Below, in pieces: positions 24,788-34,114 of a stretch of DNA of 64,000 nt; position 1 is the stretch's first letter; each line of letters opens with the position of its first letter. The stretch is from Pontiella sulfatireligans. GTDB taxonomy: Bacteria; Verrucomicrobiota; Kiritimatiellia; Kiritimatiellales; Pontiellaceae. The stretch covers positions 682,001 to 746,000 of the forward strand of contig NZ_CAAHFH010000002.1 in assembly GCF_900890705.1 (NCBI RefSeq). Reading direction: 5' to 3'. A program made the translations under genes and the position numbers. Below the pieces are notes generated by a model, which was not told where the DNA came from, did not search any database, and saw only the letters and a list, made by a program, of their open reading frames with translations.

Positions 24788-26206
24788 CTAATGCTGCTTG
24801 CGCAGGTGCGAAGGCAGGATGCGGAGCTGGTCGCGGTATTTGGCGACGGTGCGGCGGGCAATCTTCATCCCCTTCTCTTCCAGCAACGTAACAATCTTCG
24901 CGTCGGAGTAAGGCTTTTTCTTGTCCTCAGCACGTACAATATCGCCCAGCGCCGCTTTGACGCTTTCGTTGGAGATCGCCTCTCCGCTGGCCGTCATGAT
25001 TCCGGGCTTGAAGAAATACTTCATGCTCAACAGACCGCGCGGGGTCTGCATGAATTTTCCTGCCGTGGCGCGACTGATGGTGGTTTCGTGAACCTCCAGA
25101 AGCTCAGCCACTGTCTTCATATTGAGCGGGCGGAGCTTTGAAACACCGTAATCAAAATAGTCGCGCTGAATGCGGACAATCTCCACAGCAATGCGGTAGA
25201 TGGTGTCCATGCGCTGGTCGATGCTCTGAATGAACTGCTTCGACTTGGCAATCTTTTCGCGGATGTAGGTCTTCACCTCTTTGGAGGTTTTGGGATCCTT
25301 GAGCATCTGCAGATATTTCTGGCTGATAAACAGGTGGGGGTACGGCTTCTTGTTTTGCGTGATGACGTATTCGCCGTCTTTCTTCTCAACGAGGATTTCC
25401 GGAGTGACGTATTCAATCCGCTCCTCGGAAAAATTACGACCCGGCTTGGGGTCCAACTTGGCGACCGCCTTGGCCAGCTCCTTCACACGGTCGGAGGTCA
25501 GCCCCATGGCACGAGCAATATCTTCGTACTTGTGGCGGCCTATCAGATCGAGATGCTGGTCGATCATCTGATATTCCTGCGAGTCTTCGCGTTTCATGCG
25601 CTTGAGCTGAAGCAGCAGGCATTCGCGCAGATCGCGCGCGCCTACCCCCGCTGGCTCGAAATCGTGGATCGTATCAAGAATCTTATCCAGAGTCTCGACC
25701 GGAAAGTTGGGCAGCGCCAGCAGGTCTTCGACGTCGAGCTGCAGATAACCTTCGTCGTCGATGTTGCCAATCACGATTTCGGCAATCTTCTTTTCGTAGT
25801 CGTCCAACCCGGAAAGGGCGAGCTGGTCAAGCAACTGGTCGTGGAGCGAAGACGCCTCGGAAAGCGAATCCATCATATACTGGTATTTTTCTTCGGCGTC
25901 GGTGCCTCCGGAAATCTGCCCCCGATCCTGATAGCTGTCGAACTCCTCGCCGAGCGCCGCCAGCTTTTCAAGCTCGTTGTCGAATTCATCTCGCTCGACA
26001 TCCTTGGTGCCCTGTTCAATCTCGATCTGCTCGTCGGCCTGCTCGAGCGTGGCCTCCAACGTGGGGTTTTCGGAAAGCTCCTGTTTGATCATTTGCTGCA
26101 GGTCGAGCAGCGGCATCTGGAGAATTTCCAACGATTGGAAAAGATGTGGCGCAAGAACTTGCGACATCTTCATTTCTTGACTGAGAGCTAGTCCGGGATA
26201 TGCCAT
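24788..26206 (-). CDS. rpoN: RNA polymerase sigma-54 factor
   Basis: 472 residues from the ATG at 26206 (MAYPGLALSQEMKMSQVLAP); starts at 26227 and 26233 are possible and no ribosome site decides. Region I (LFQSLEILQMPLLDLQQMIK...ELSENP) interacts with enhancer-binding activators, an acidic region II follows, then the core-binding domain (LLDQLALSGLDD...IVIGNIDDEGYL) and the C-terminal DNA-binding part with HTH (VHETTISRATAGKFMQTPRG) and the RpoN box ARRTVAKYRDQLRI. It directs transcription from -24/-12 promoters. A probable partner activator is encoded at 57550. Confidence 0.96.
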   Translation of the reverse strand: MAYPGLALSQEMKMSQVLAPHLFQSLEILQMPLLDLQQMIKQELSENPTLEATLEQADEQIEIEQGTKDVERDEFDNELEKLAALGEEFDSYQDRGQISGGTDAEEKYQYMMDSLSEASSLHDQLLDQLALSGLDDYEKKIAEIVIGNIDDEGYLQLDVEDLLALPNFPVETLDKILDTIHDFEPAGVGARDLRECLLLQLKRMKREDSQEYQMIDQHLDLIGRHKYEDIARAMGLTSDRVKELAKAVAKLDPKPGRNFSEERIEYVTPEILVEKKDGEYVITQNKKPYPHLFISQKYLQMLKDPKTSKEVKTYIREKIAKSKQFIQSIDQRMDTIYRIAVEIVRIQRDYFDYGVSKLRPLNMKTVAELLEVHETTISRATAGKFMQTPRGLLSMKYFFKPGIMTASGEAISNESVKAALGDIVRAEDKKKPYSDAKIVTLLEEKGMKIARRTVAKYRDQLRILPSHLRKQH

Positions 26207-26401
26207 AACGCGAATGTACCCTTTCATATGCATATCTCAAGCCAAGTTTAGAAAAGAATGGATAACCGATTCGTGCAGGCAGATCCCCCTCAGACCGCTT
26301 TATTGCGCATTCAAATGCCGAATAACCCAATCACCCGATAAAAGTTGTTTCCATCTCAAGGGCGTTGTCTATGATGGGTGGCGATTTTAGGAGATTTATT
26401 C

Positions 26402-27238
26402 ATGAGTTTGGAAGTGTGCATATTGGCCAGCGGGAGTTCAGGAAACTCGATCTACGTGGCCTCGGAAAAGACCCGGATACTCGTTGATGCCGGGCTGAGC
26501 GCCAAGCAGGTGGCCGTGCGGCTCGACCAAATCGGCGTCGTCCCGGAAAGCATCAACGGCATCTGCGTTTCCCACGAGCACGGCGACCACGTAGCCGGCA
26601 TCCGCGTGCTGCAAAAACGCCACGGCATTCCGGTCTACGCCAACGCCGGCACGCTCAACGGCATCATGCGCCAGCCCAAGGCCTCCGAAATTTCAGCCAA
26701 AGTGTTCCAAACCGGAGCACCGTTCATGATTGGCGACATCACCATCGAGCCCTTTTCCGTTCCGCACGATGCCTATGAACCGGTTGGCTTCCGCCTTCAA
26801 ACCGAAAAAACCGCCGTCGGCATTGTAACCGACCTTGGCATGAGCACCTCGCTCATCCGCGAAAAGCTCAAAGGCTGCCGGGCCATCATCATGGAATCCA
26901 ACCACGACGAAGACCTGTTGCGCGAAGCGCCCCGCCCGTGGTCGCTCAAACAGCGCATCCGCAGCCGGCAGGGACACCTCTCCAACACCGATGCCGCGCG
27001 GCTGATTGCCGAATGCGCAACAGATGCACTCGAACATGTTTTCCTCTCGCACCTCAGCTCCGACTGCAACACGCCCGACACCGCTCTGCGCACCGTCGCC
27101 TCGCAGCTGCGCCTCGACGGCCTTGGCCACATTAAGCTAGAGATCTCCCATGCGAGCCGGATTTCCAGCATCTGGAACCGGGGCGGGAAAAAAGCGGGAA
27201 ACGAACCTAGCGCCTGCCTTCAAGAAAGTGGTGCTTAA
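26402..27238 (+). CDS. Metallo-beta-lactamase-fold hydrolase (YycJ/WalJ-like)
   Basis: 278 residues from the ATG at 26402 (AGGAG upstream). LASGSSGNSIYV at the start and SHEHGDHVAGI (metal-binding HxHxDH) with later TDLG, ESNHDEDLL and LSHLSSDCN match the YycJ/VicX branch of MBL proteins, which have 5'-3' exonuclease activity proposed to act in DNA repair. Two metal ions would be bound. No signal peptide. The C-terminus overlaps the convergent glycosyltransferase gene by 32 bases, so the last dozen residues are probably not essential. Confidence 0.88.
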   Translation: MSLEVCILASGSSGNSIYVASEKTRILVDAGLSAKQVAVRLDQIGVVPESINGICVSHEHGDHVAGIRVLQKRHGIPVYANAGTLNGIMRQPKASEISAKVFQTGAPFMIGDITIEPFSVPHDAYEPVGFRLQTEKTAVGIVTDLGMSTSLIREKLKGCRAIIMESNHDEDLLREAPRPWSLKQRIRSRQGHLSNTDAARLIAECATDALEHVFLSHLSSDCNTPDTALRTVASQLRLDGLGHIKLEISHASRISSIWNRGGKKAGNEPSACLQESGA

Positions 27239-27914
27239 CCACTTTGAACAAAAGCCACGCATCGCGAAACGGCGACACATAGCTTCGACGCCCGCGGTTA
27301 TAGATGGTTGAAACCCGCACCGAGTCGATCCGCACCCGTCGCAGCGCGGCGTGCAGCAGGATATCAAACTCGAAGGCGAACCGGGGCATGTCGCTCATGA
27401 TGAACGGCAGCACGTCTGTGCGATAGAAGCGGTATCCGCAAGGTGGATCGGCGACATAGATTTTCACCAAACGGTTCAAAATCCAAGCCATGAACCGGTT
27501 GGTCCAGCGCCGGATGATCGGCATGCCCCTTATGTCCGACATCCGGTTGCCGACCAGAATCGGGATCTTGGTGCGCTCGTAAGCATCGAGAAAACGACCG
27601 ATTTCACGCGGGTCGTGCTGGCCGTCGCCATCGACGACAATAACGGCATCGCACTGATGCTCCTGCACCAACTCGAAGCCGCGCTTGAGCGAAGCGCCCT
27701 TCCCCGCATTTTCGGAATTGCGCACCACATACGCACCGGCCTTTTCCGCCAGTTCAGCGGTGCCGTCGGTCGATCCGTCGTCGACAACGACCACCCGGCA
27801 GGGATTTTGCTCTACGGCGCCTCGAACAACGCTTTCAATATGCTTCGACTCATTAAACGCGCAGATCAACACACAGAACTTATCAATCCTCTTTGTGTTG
27901 TTGCCGTTTTCCAT
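27207..27914 (-). CDS. Family 2 glycosyltransferase (dolichol-phosphate mannosyltransferase-like)
   Basis: 235 residues. GT-A fold: CAFNESKHIESVV, VVVVDDGSTDGTAELAE, GKGASLKRGFE and the metal-binding VVDGDGQHDPREI, followed by GNRMSD and PCGYRFYR. These are the marks of polyprenyl-phosphate glycosyltransferases of the DPM/ArnC type, which transfer a sugar from a nucleotide donor. No C-terminal membrane helices, so soluble or peripheral. It lies 15 bases downstream of lipA on the same strand. Acceptor and donor unknown. Confidence 0.85.
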   Translation of the reverse strand: MENGNNTKRIDKFCVLICAFNESKHIESVVRGAVEQNPCRVVVVDDGSTDGTAELAEKAGAYVVRNSENAGKGASLKRGFELVQEHQCDAVIVVDGDGQHDPREIGRFLDAYERTKIPILVGNRMSDIRGMPIIRRWTNRFMAWILNRLVKIYVADPPCGYRFYRTDVLPFIMSDMPRFAFEFDILLHAALRRVRIDSVRVSTIYNRGRRSYVSPFRDAWLLFKVVKHHFLEGRR

Positions 27915-27929
27915 GGGAAGGAACCTCGG

Positions 27930-28808
27930 TCAGGCAGACACCATCTTATCCGCGCGGTAAGAGGAGCGAACCAGCGGTCCGGAAGCCACCGCATCAAAAC
28001 CAATTTTGTAGGCCGCTTCTTCAAAGTCGGCGAATTCTTTCGGCGTCACGAAGCGCTTAGTATGCGCGTGATCGCGCGTCGGGGCCATGTATTGGCCAAT
28101 CGTCAGAAGACGGACGCCGTGCTCGTAGATATCCTGCAGACATTCCATCACTTCTTCATTGGTCTCGCCGAGGCCCAGCATGATCCCGGTTTTCACCTTG
28201 ATCGAACCGTCGCCGTATTCCGACGCCATTTTTAAAATGGAGAGCGACCGCTCGTAGGTGGCGCCAGAGCGGATCGAACGCTGCAGGCGCCTCACGGTTT
28301 CCACGTTGTGGTTGAAGACCAATGGACCGGCATCGAGCACCTTGTAGAGGGGTTCCTTCCGCCCCCAGAAATCGGGCGTAAGCACTTCAACCGTTAAGCC
28401 GGGAACCCGTTCCTTAATCGCAGTGATGGTCTGGGCAAAAATTTCGGCGCCGCCGTCGAGCATATCGTCGCGCGTTACACTAGTGATCACCACATGCTTG
28501 AGCTTCATTGTTTCGACAGCCTCGGCCACGCGCAACGGCTCTCCGAGATCGAGGCCCTCCGGCTTTCCGGTGGCGATCGAACAGAAGCGGCAGTCGCGCG
28601 TACAGACGTTGCCGAGAATCATGATCGTTGCCGTGCCATGGTTCCAGCACTCGTGGCGGTTCGGGCATTTGGCGTCTTCACAGACGGTATGCAGGCCGTT
28701 CTTTTTCAGCGTGGCCTGCGTCTCGGCATAGTCCACATCGGTCTGGATCGGGCGGCGCATCCATTTCGGAATACGACCGGGTCTTACTGCATCAGTAGTC
28801 TCACTCAT
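27930..28808 (-). CDS. lipA: Lipoyl synthase
   Basis: 292 residues. A radical-SAM enzyme that inserts two sulfurs into octanoylated lipoyl domains. Both 4Fe-4S sites are seen: auxiliary cluster cysteines C43, C48, C54 (CEDAKCPNRHEC) and the radical-SAM triad C69, C73, C76 (CTRDCRFC). PNRHECW and GLGETNEEV further fit the family. The serine of the C-terminal RSSY (VRSSYRAD) that caps the auxiliary cluster is present. Cytoplasmic. No lipB is seen here. Followed closely by the glycosyltransferase. Confidence 0.96.
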   Translation of the reverse strand: MSETTDAVRPGRIPKWMRRPIQTDVDYAETQATLKKNGLHTVCEDAKCPNRHECWNHGTATIMILGNVCTRDCRFCSIATGKPEGLDLGEPLRVAEAVETMKLKHVVITSVTRDDMLDGGAEIFAQTITAIKERVPGLTVEVLTPDFWGRKEPLYKVLDAGPLVFNHNVETVRRLQRSIRSGATYERSLSILKMASEYGDGSIKVKTGIMLGLGETNEEVMECLQDIYEHGVRLLTIGQYMAPTRDHAHTKRFVTPKEFADFEEAAYKIGFDAVASGPLVRSSYRADKMVSA

Positions 28809-28852
28809 TCAATTTATCTCCAGCTCACCCCTGAACTTCCCCCGTTTGAACC

Positions 28853-28932
28853 GCAGAATATTGAACATGGCATATTGAATCCCAAAGGGAAGCCCTTCTT
28901 CATTCATCTGTTCCTTGTTCCATATTCTAGAT
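28853..28932. repeat. Iterated/inverted word repeat between valS and lipA
   Basis: AGAATATTGAACATGGCATA on the left and CCTTGTTCCATATTCTAGAT on the right are imperfect inverted repeats separated by about 40 bases (TTGAACATGG vs CCTTGTTCCA; AGAATAT vs ATATTCT). This fills most of the 132-base gap between valS and lipA. It is one member of the word-repeat spacer class; a terminator role is possible but there is no T-tract. Confidence 0.5.
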
Positions 28933-28940
28933 TCGCGACA

Positions 28941-31592
28941 TCAGCCCCGCAGCATTTCAATCATCTTCGCGAGCTTTTCGCTCTTTTCAATCAGCTCTTC
29001 CTTACGCTTTTCCTGAACGGCCACAACGTCTCTGGGCGCGCGGCTGGTGAAGTTTTCGTTGGAGAGCTTTTTCTTCACGTTGGCGAAATGGCCATTCACT
29101 TCGTCGAGTTCGGCGGTCAGCTTCTTGATTTCAGCATCGACATCAACGAGACCTTCGATCGACATGTAGACGGTGCCCAGTGCGCTGATGCCGCTCGGCA
29201 TCGCGCCTTCCGGCGTATAGTTGACGTCAACCTCGATGCTTTCCGCATTCAATGCCGCCACGATCGAAGCCTTGTCAGCATTGATCTGCTCACCATAAGC
29301 CTCGTTGGCCGGACGCACAAAGAATACAGCAGTCTGCTTGTTGCTCAGGTTATACTCGGCGCGCAGAATGCGGCCAATGCGGATCAGGTCGTGTTTGCCG
29401 TCAACATACTTGACGGTCTTCGGATCAATGCCGGTGACCACAGCCTTTTCCGGCCACGGCGCAACCATGATGCTTTCGTCTTCGTGATTATAGTCCATGC
29501 CGTGCCACAGCTCTTCGGTCTGGAACGGCATGAACGGATGCAGCAGGCGCAACGCAGTCGAGAAGGAAAAATGCATTACCTGCAAGGTGTGCTTCTTCTG
29601 CTCCGGCGTTCCCTTGTATAGGATCGGTTTGGCATATTCCAAATACCAGTCGCAGTAGCTGTGCCAGAAGAAATCATACAGCGCCAGCGTCGCATCGTTG
29701 AAGCGGTAGCGTTGCAGGTTGTCATTCGTGGAGGCAATCGCTTCGTTCAGCTTGGCCAGCAGATGCTGGTCGTCCGGCGTCAGATCGGCTTCGTTGAACG
29801 CCAAATCCTTGACATCGAATCCTTCCGAATGCATTTCCATGAAGCGCGCGGCGTTCCATATCTTCGTGCCGAAGTTGCGGCCGATCTCAAACTTTTCGTC
29901 GCTGATGTAAACGTCCTGTCCGGTCGCAGTAATCATCAGCAGCGAGAAGCGCAACGCGTCGGAGCTGTACTTTTCAATGATGTCGAGCGGGTCGATGGAG
30001 TTGCCAAGGCTCTTCGACATTTTGCGCCCTTGGTCGTCGCGCACGGTGCCGTGGATATAGACCGTGTCGAACGGAATGTCGTCCATGATTTCCATGCCGG
30101 ACATAACCATGCGCGCCACCCAGAAAAAGATGATTTCGTTTCCGGTGACCAGCGTCTTGGACGGGTAGTAAAACTTCAGGTCTTCGCTCGTTTCCGGCCA
30201 GCCGAATACGCTGAACGGCCAAAGCCAGGAAGAGAACCACGTGTCGAGCACGTCTTCATCCTGACGGACATTAGACGATTGGCATTTCGAACAAGCGGTT
30301 TCCTTAACCTTCGAAGCCCAAACATGGTTGCAGTCGTCGCAATAGAAGATCGGAATGCGGTGGCCCCACCAGATCTGGCGCGAGATGCACCAGTCGCGAA
30401 TGTTTTCCATCCAGCCCATGTAGGTTTTGTTCCAGCGCTCGGGCACAAACTTGATCCGGCCGTCGTTGACGGCTTCGATCGCCGGGCGTGCAAGCGGCTT
30501 CATTTTCACGAACCACTGGGGTGACAGGCGCGGCTCAACCACGGTGTGGCAACGATAGCAATGGCCAACCGCGTGAGCGTGTACATCCACCTTCTCAACC
30601 AGCCCGGCAGCCTTCAGATCTTCCATCAGCTGCTTGCGGCATTCGAAACGATCCATGCCTTCATACGGTCCGGCGTTTTCGTTCATGACGCCGGTATCCG
30701 TCATCACGTTGATCTGCGGAAGATCGTGGCGCATGCCCATTTCATAGTCATTTGGATCATGCGCTGGAGTAACCTTAACGAGGCCGGTTCCAAACTCTGG
30801 ATCAACATAGTCGTCAGCAATGATTGGAATTTCGCGGTTGGTGATCGGAAGTACGATCATTTCACCAATCAAATCTTTATAGCGCTCATCGCGCGGATTG
30901 ACCGCCACGGCGGTGTCGCCCATCATCGTTTCCGGGCGGGTGGTCGCCACAACAATGCGCTGCTTCTTGCCTTTGACGGCATAGCGCAGGTGATAGAGCG
31001 CGCCTTCAACGTCAACGTGCTCGCTCTCTTCGTCCGAGAGCGCGGTTTCGCAGCGCGGGCACCAGTTAATGATGCGGCTGCCCCGGTAGATCAAATTTTT
31101 GTCATATAGACGACAAAACATTTCCAATACAGCATCGCTCAGCCCTTCATCCATCGTGAAGCGCTCGCGCTCCCAGTCGCAGGAGGCGCCCAGCTTTTTC
31201 AGCTGGTTCGAAATGGTGTTGCCATACTCTTCCTTCCACTCCCAAACACGTTCAACAAATTTTTCGCGTCCGAGGTCGTCGCGGGTTTTCCCCTCTTTCT
31301 TCAGCGCACGTTCAACGACATTTTGCGTGGCGATGCCAGCGTGGTCGGTGCCCGGAACCCAAGTGGTGTTTTTACCCTGCATGCGGGCAACGCGGGTCAG
31401 CACATCCTGAATGTTGTTATTGAGCGCGTGGCCCATGTGCAGGATGCCGGTTACGTTCGGCGGCGGAATCACGATGCAGAACGGGTCGCCCCCGTCCGCG
31501 CTGTCGCCATGGAAACGTCCGTCATCCATCCACTTCTGGTACCACTTTTCCTCAACCTGCTTCGGGTCGTATTTCTGTGTTAGTTCTGCCAT
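28941..31592 (-). CDS. valS: Valine--tRNA ligase
   Basis: 883 residues from the ATG at 31592 (MAELTQKYDPKQVEEKW); the longer frame adds 21 codons from a repeat-rich leader and is rejected. Class I synthetase: HMGH (52-55, the HIGH motif) after PPPNVTGIL, a zinc-ribbon-like pair CDDCNHVW / CSKC in the editing/insertion region, KMSKS in GRKMSKSLGN, and a C-terminal coiled coil (VDAEIKKLTAELDEVNGHFA) that contacts tRNA. The editing domain removes mischarged threonine. Normal length for the short bacterial form. Confidence 0.97.
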   Translation of the reverse strand: MAELTQKYDPKQVEEKWYQKWMDDGRFHGDSADGGDPFCIVIPPPNVTGILHMGHALNNNIQDVLTRVARMQGKNTTWVPGTDHAGIATQNVVERALKKEGKTRDDLGREKFVERVWEWKEEYGNTISNQLKKLGASCDWERERFTMDEGLSDAVLEMFCRLYDKNLIYRGSRIINWCPRCETALSDEESEHVDVEGALYHLRYAVKGKKQRIVVATTRPETMMGDTAVAVNPRDERYKDLIGEMIVLPITNREIPIIADDYVDPEFGTGLVKVTPAHDPNDYEMGMRHDLPQINVMTDTGVMNENAGPYEGMDRFECRKQLMEDLKAAGLVEKVDVHAHAVGHCYRCHTVVEPRLSPQWFVKMKPLARPAIEAVNDGRIKFVPERWNKTYMGWMENIRDWCISRQIWWGHRIPIFYCDDCNHVWASKVKETACSKCQSSNVRQDEDVLDTWFSSWLWPFSVFGWPETSEDLKFYYPSKTLVTGNEIIFFWVARMVMSGMEIMDDIPFDTVYIHGTVRDDQGRKMSKSLGNSIDPLDIIEKYSSDALRFSLLMITATGQDVYISDEKFEIGRNFGTKIWNAARFMEMHSEGFDVKDLAFNEADLTPDDQHLLAKLNEAIASTNDNLQRYRFNDATLALYDFFWHSYCDWYLEYAKPILYKGTPEQKKHTLQVMHFSFSTALRLLHPFMPFQTEELWHGMDYNHEDESIMVAPWPEKAVVTGIDPKTVKYVDGKHDLIRIGRILRAEYNLSNKQTAVFFVRPANEAYGEQINADKASIVAALNAESIEVDVNYTPEGAMPSGISALGTVYMSIEGLVDVDAEIKKLTAELDEVNGHFANVKKKLSNENFTSRAPRDVVAVQEKRKEELIEKSEKLAKMIEMLRG

Positions 31593-31674
31593 AGGTCTAA
31601 TCCGTAATTCGTAATTCGTAAAATATTCAAGGAAACAAGGTTCTATAACGCGCAACTTAATTACGCCTTACTCG

Positions 31675-31905
31675 TTATGCTTCCTTCCGGGTTTTGTATT
31701 CCGGCGACTCCTCCGCCACCTTCATCTGCTCGCGCACCTTCCTATCCAGCGACCGACGATAGGCCGGCCCCAAAACCGGATCGGACAAAATTCGTTCGTT
31801 CATTCGAGCGCGCCTCTCTTCCAGCACCAATCCTTTGTACTCCCCCTGCAACGTCCGTTGAATCTCGTTTTTCATTTCCACGCAATCAAATGTCTTATTT
31901 TTCAT
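31675..31905 (-). CDS. Small protein paired with PIN toxin (putative antitoxin)
   Basis: 76 residues beginning MKNKTFDCVEMKNEIQRTLQ; highly charged and helical. The opening KTFDCVEMK recurs in small proteins encoded beside PIN-domain toxins in many bacteria, which is family knowledge from memory. The start overlaps the end of the PIN gene by 11 bases, so the two are coupled. I infer an antitoxin, in the less common order toxin-then-antitoxin. No clear DNA-binding fold is visible. Confidence 0.65.
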   Translation of the reverse strand: MKNKTFDCVEMKNEIQRTLQGEYKGLVLEERRARMNERILSDPVLGPAYRRSLDRKVREQMKVAEESPEYKTRKEA

Positions 31906-32362
31906 AATCGATCACCTCCGACGGGCTTCTAATGTCGATTGCTTGATAGCCTTTTAACATATTTATCGCGTTATAGCCCCTGATTTTATCGAAATGGACA
32001 ATATGCTTAAAGTTCCAGCTAACCACTATATCGGCCTGTACAGCACTAGCCACCGCGATGTGCTCGGCATCATCAAGACTGGACGTGCCGACAACTTCAG
32101 CTTCGATGTAAGCATCGCGCAAAGCCTCAATCTCAATAGAGGGTGCTACAATCTCCATGCAATCCATGAGTTCGACGACCAACTCCTTTACCCTCTCCGG
32201 AGCACCCTTGAGTTCGGCGAGCACCGTCTCTGAAACAACAATCTCAAAACGCCCATCCCGCACTTCCTCGAAGAAGCGCTTGCTGTGGTGCTCGAACTCC
32301 TCGTCAAAACACCCGCCAAAAACGCACGTGTCAACAAATACACGAAGCTTACGCATAATCAC
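31895..32362 (-). CDS. PIN-domain protein, probable toxin RNase
   Basis: 155 residues (GTG at 32362; ATG at 32356 equally possible). The PIN fold is shown by RVFVDTCVFGG near the start (first metal-binding Asp), an inner acidic residue in ETVLAELKGAPERV, and SLDDAEHIAVASAVQADIVV with SWNFKHI at the end. PIN toxins cut RNA and are held by a cognate antitoxin, here probably the overlapping downstream gene. Compact cytoplasmic protein. It sits between valS and cimA in an otherwise housekeeping stretch. Confidence 0.8.
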   Translation of the reverse strand: MIMRKLRVFVDTCVFGGCFDEEFEHHSKRFFEEVRDGRFEIVVSETVLAELKGAPERVKELVVELMDCMEIVAPSIEIEALRDAYIEAEVVGTSSLDDAEHIAVASAVQADIVVSWNFKHIVHFDKIRGYNAINMLKGYQAIDIRSPSEVIDYEK

Positions 32363-32375
32363 GTCTCACGTTTCA

Positions 32376-33968
32376 CTAGTCAGCCTTTTCCTCATTCAGG
32401 AACAGCTTGTATTCCACCCCATCGACGAGGGCTTCCCACGAGGCTTCGATAATGTTTTCCGAAACACCGACCGTGCTCCATGACGAGTCGCCGTCGGACG
32501 ACTCAATGACCACGCGGGTCTTGGCCGCCGTGGCTTCCTCGGGATCGAGGATGCTCACGCGGTAATCCGCCAAATACACGCCGTCAATGCCCGGATAGAA
32601 TTTGTGAAGCGCGCGACGCAGCGCCATGTTAAGCGCATCGACCGGCCCATCGCCCTCGCCCACGGTGAACGCTTTTTCGCCGTTTACTTTCAGCTTGAGC
32701 GACGCTTCCGAAATGCATGGCTCGTTCTTGCCACGCTTCTCGATTATCACGCGGAAGCCGTCGAGTTCAAAGAAGCTCTTGTGCTCCTTAAGCACTTTCT
32801 TGATCAGCATCTTGAAGGATGCGTCGGCCGATTCGTACACATAGCCGCTCTTCTCCATCTTTTCCATCGTCTGGAGGATTTCGCGCACTTCCGGCGATTT
32901 GCGGTCGATATTATCGAGCCCCATTTCGAGCAGTTTTTCCATCACATTGCTCGCTCCAGAAAGCTCCGAGATCAAAATGCGGCGCGAATTGCCGACAGAT
33001 TCCGGCGGCACATGCTCAAAGCTGTGCGACACCTTGCGGACGCCATCGACGTGCATGCCGGCCTTGTGCGCAAAGGCGCTATCACCGACAAATGCGGCGC
33101 GCTTGTTGTTGCGCAGCTTGGCCTGCTCGTTTACGAACAGCGAAAGCTTCTTGAGGTTTTTAAGCTGCTCCGGATCGGCCAGGCAGGTCTTGTCGGTTTT
33201 CATGGTGACGTTGGCCGCCACAGAAATTAAATTGCAGTTGCCGCAACGCTCGCCGAAGCCGTTGATCACGCCTTGCACCTGAACGGCGCCGGCCCGAACG
33301 GACTCCATTGCATTAGCAACGGCGGTTTCCGAATCGTTGTGGGTGTGGATGCCCACGGCCACATCAAATTTCTCACGGATCAGCGCGGTGATTTCGAATA
33401 CTTCATGCGGAAGGCAGCCGCCGTTTGTATCGCACAGCACCAGCACATCGGCACCGCCCTTTGTGGCGGCTTCCAATGATTGGAGAGCGTATTCCGGGCT
33501 GTCCTTGTAGCCGTCGAAAAAGTGCTCGGCGTCATAGACGACTTCCTTGCCGTTCTCCTTCAGGAAGCGGCAGGTATCTTCGATCATCGCCAGGTTTTCT
33601 TCCGGCGTGGTCTTGAGCACTTCGGTCACGTGCAGGAGCCAGGTCTTGCCGAAAATAGTGCAGACTTCCGTGTCCGCTTCGAGCAGCGCCAGCGTGCCCT
33701 TGTCCTGCTCAACCGGAGTATTTGCACGGCGGGTGCTGCCAAACGCGGCCACCTTGGCGTGCTTCAGTTTTTCCTTCTTGATGTCCTTGAAGAAAGCCAT
33801 GTCCTTCGGATTCGAAGCCGCATAGCCGCCTTCGATGTAATCCACCCCGAACGAATCAAGCATCTTTGCCACATGGATCTTGGCAACCGGCGAAAAAGTA
33901 ACCCCTTCCGCCTGTGCGCCATCCCGCAGCGTCGTGTCATAGATAAAGACTTTGTTTTCAGTGCTCAT
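32376..33968 (-). CDS. cimA: (R)-citramalate synthase
   Basis: 530 residues from the ATG at 33968 (CAGG about 11 nt upstream). It condenses acetyl-CoA and pyruvate to (R)-citramalate, the first step of the threonine-independent route to isoleucine. DRE-TIM barrel marks: YDTTLRDGAQAEGVTFS, GGYAASNPKD, CDTNGGCLPHEV, GIHTHNDSETAVANA and QGVINGFGERCGNCNL. A C-terminal regulatory domain (about 400-530) would bind isoleucine. The DGAQ and GGYAASNPKD signatures favour the CimA branch over 2-isopropylmalate synthase. Near lysC and hom. Confidence 0.9.
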   Translation of the reverse strand: MSTENKVFIYDTTLRDGAQAEGVTFSPVAKIHVAKMLDSFGVDYIEGGYAASNPKDMAFFKDIKKEKLKHAKVAAFGSTRRANTPVEQDKGTLALLEADTEVCTIFGKTWLLHVTEVLKTTPEENLAMIEDTCRFLKENGKEVVYDAEHFFDGYKDSPEYALQSLEAATKGGADVLVLCDTNGGCLPHEVFEITALIREKFDVAVGIHTHNDSETAVANAMESVRAGAVQVQGVINGFGERCGNCNLISVAANVTMKTDKTCLADPEQLKNLKKLSLFVNEQAKLRNNKRAAFVGDSAFAHKAGMHVDGVRKVSHSFEHVPPESVGNSRRILISELSGASNVMEKLLEMGLDNIDRKSPEVREILQTMEKMEKSGYVYESADASFKMLIKKVLKEHKSFFELDGFRVIIEKRGKNEPCISEASLKLKVNGEKAFTVGEGDGPVDALNMALRRALHKFYPGIDGVYLADYRVSILDPEEATAAKTRVVIESSDGDSSWSTVGVSENIIEASWEALVDGVEYKLFLNEEKAD

Positions 33969-34114
33969 AGTGATTAACCTGTTTTTCCCAAAGGGATGGA
34001 ACATACCGCACCCCCTAAACCCGAACCAAGCCCGAAGGGCGTTTTTTTGGAGAGACTTAAGTGTTTTCGCAACGCTCCGGAAAACGCACGATCAGCTGGA
34101 GAAGAGGCAACCTG

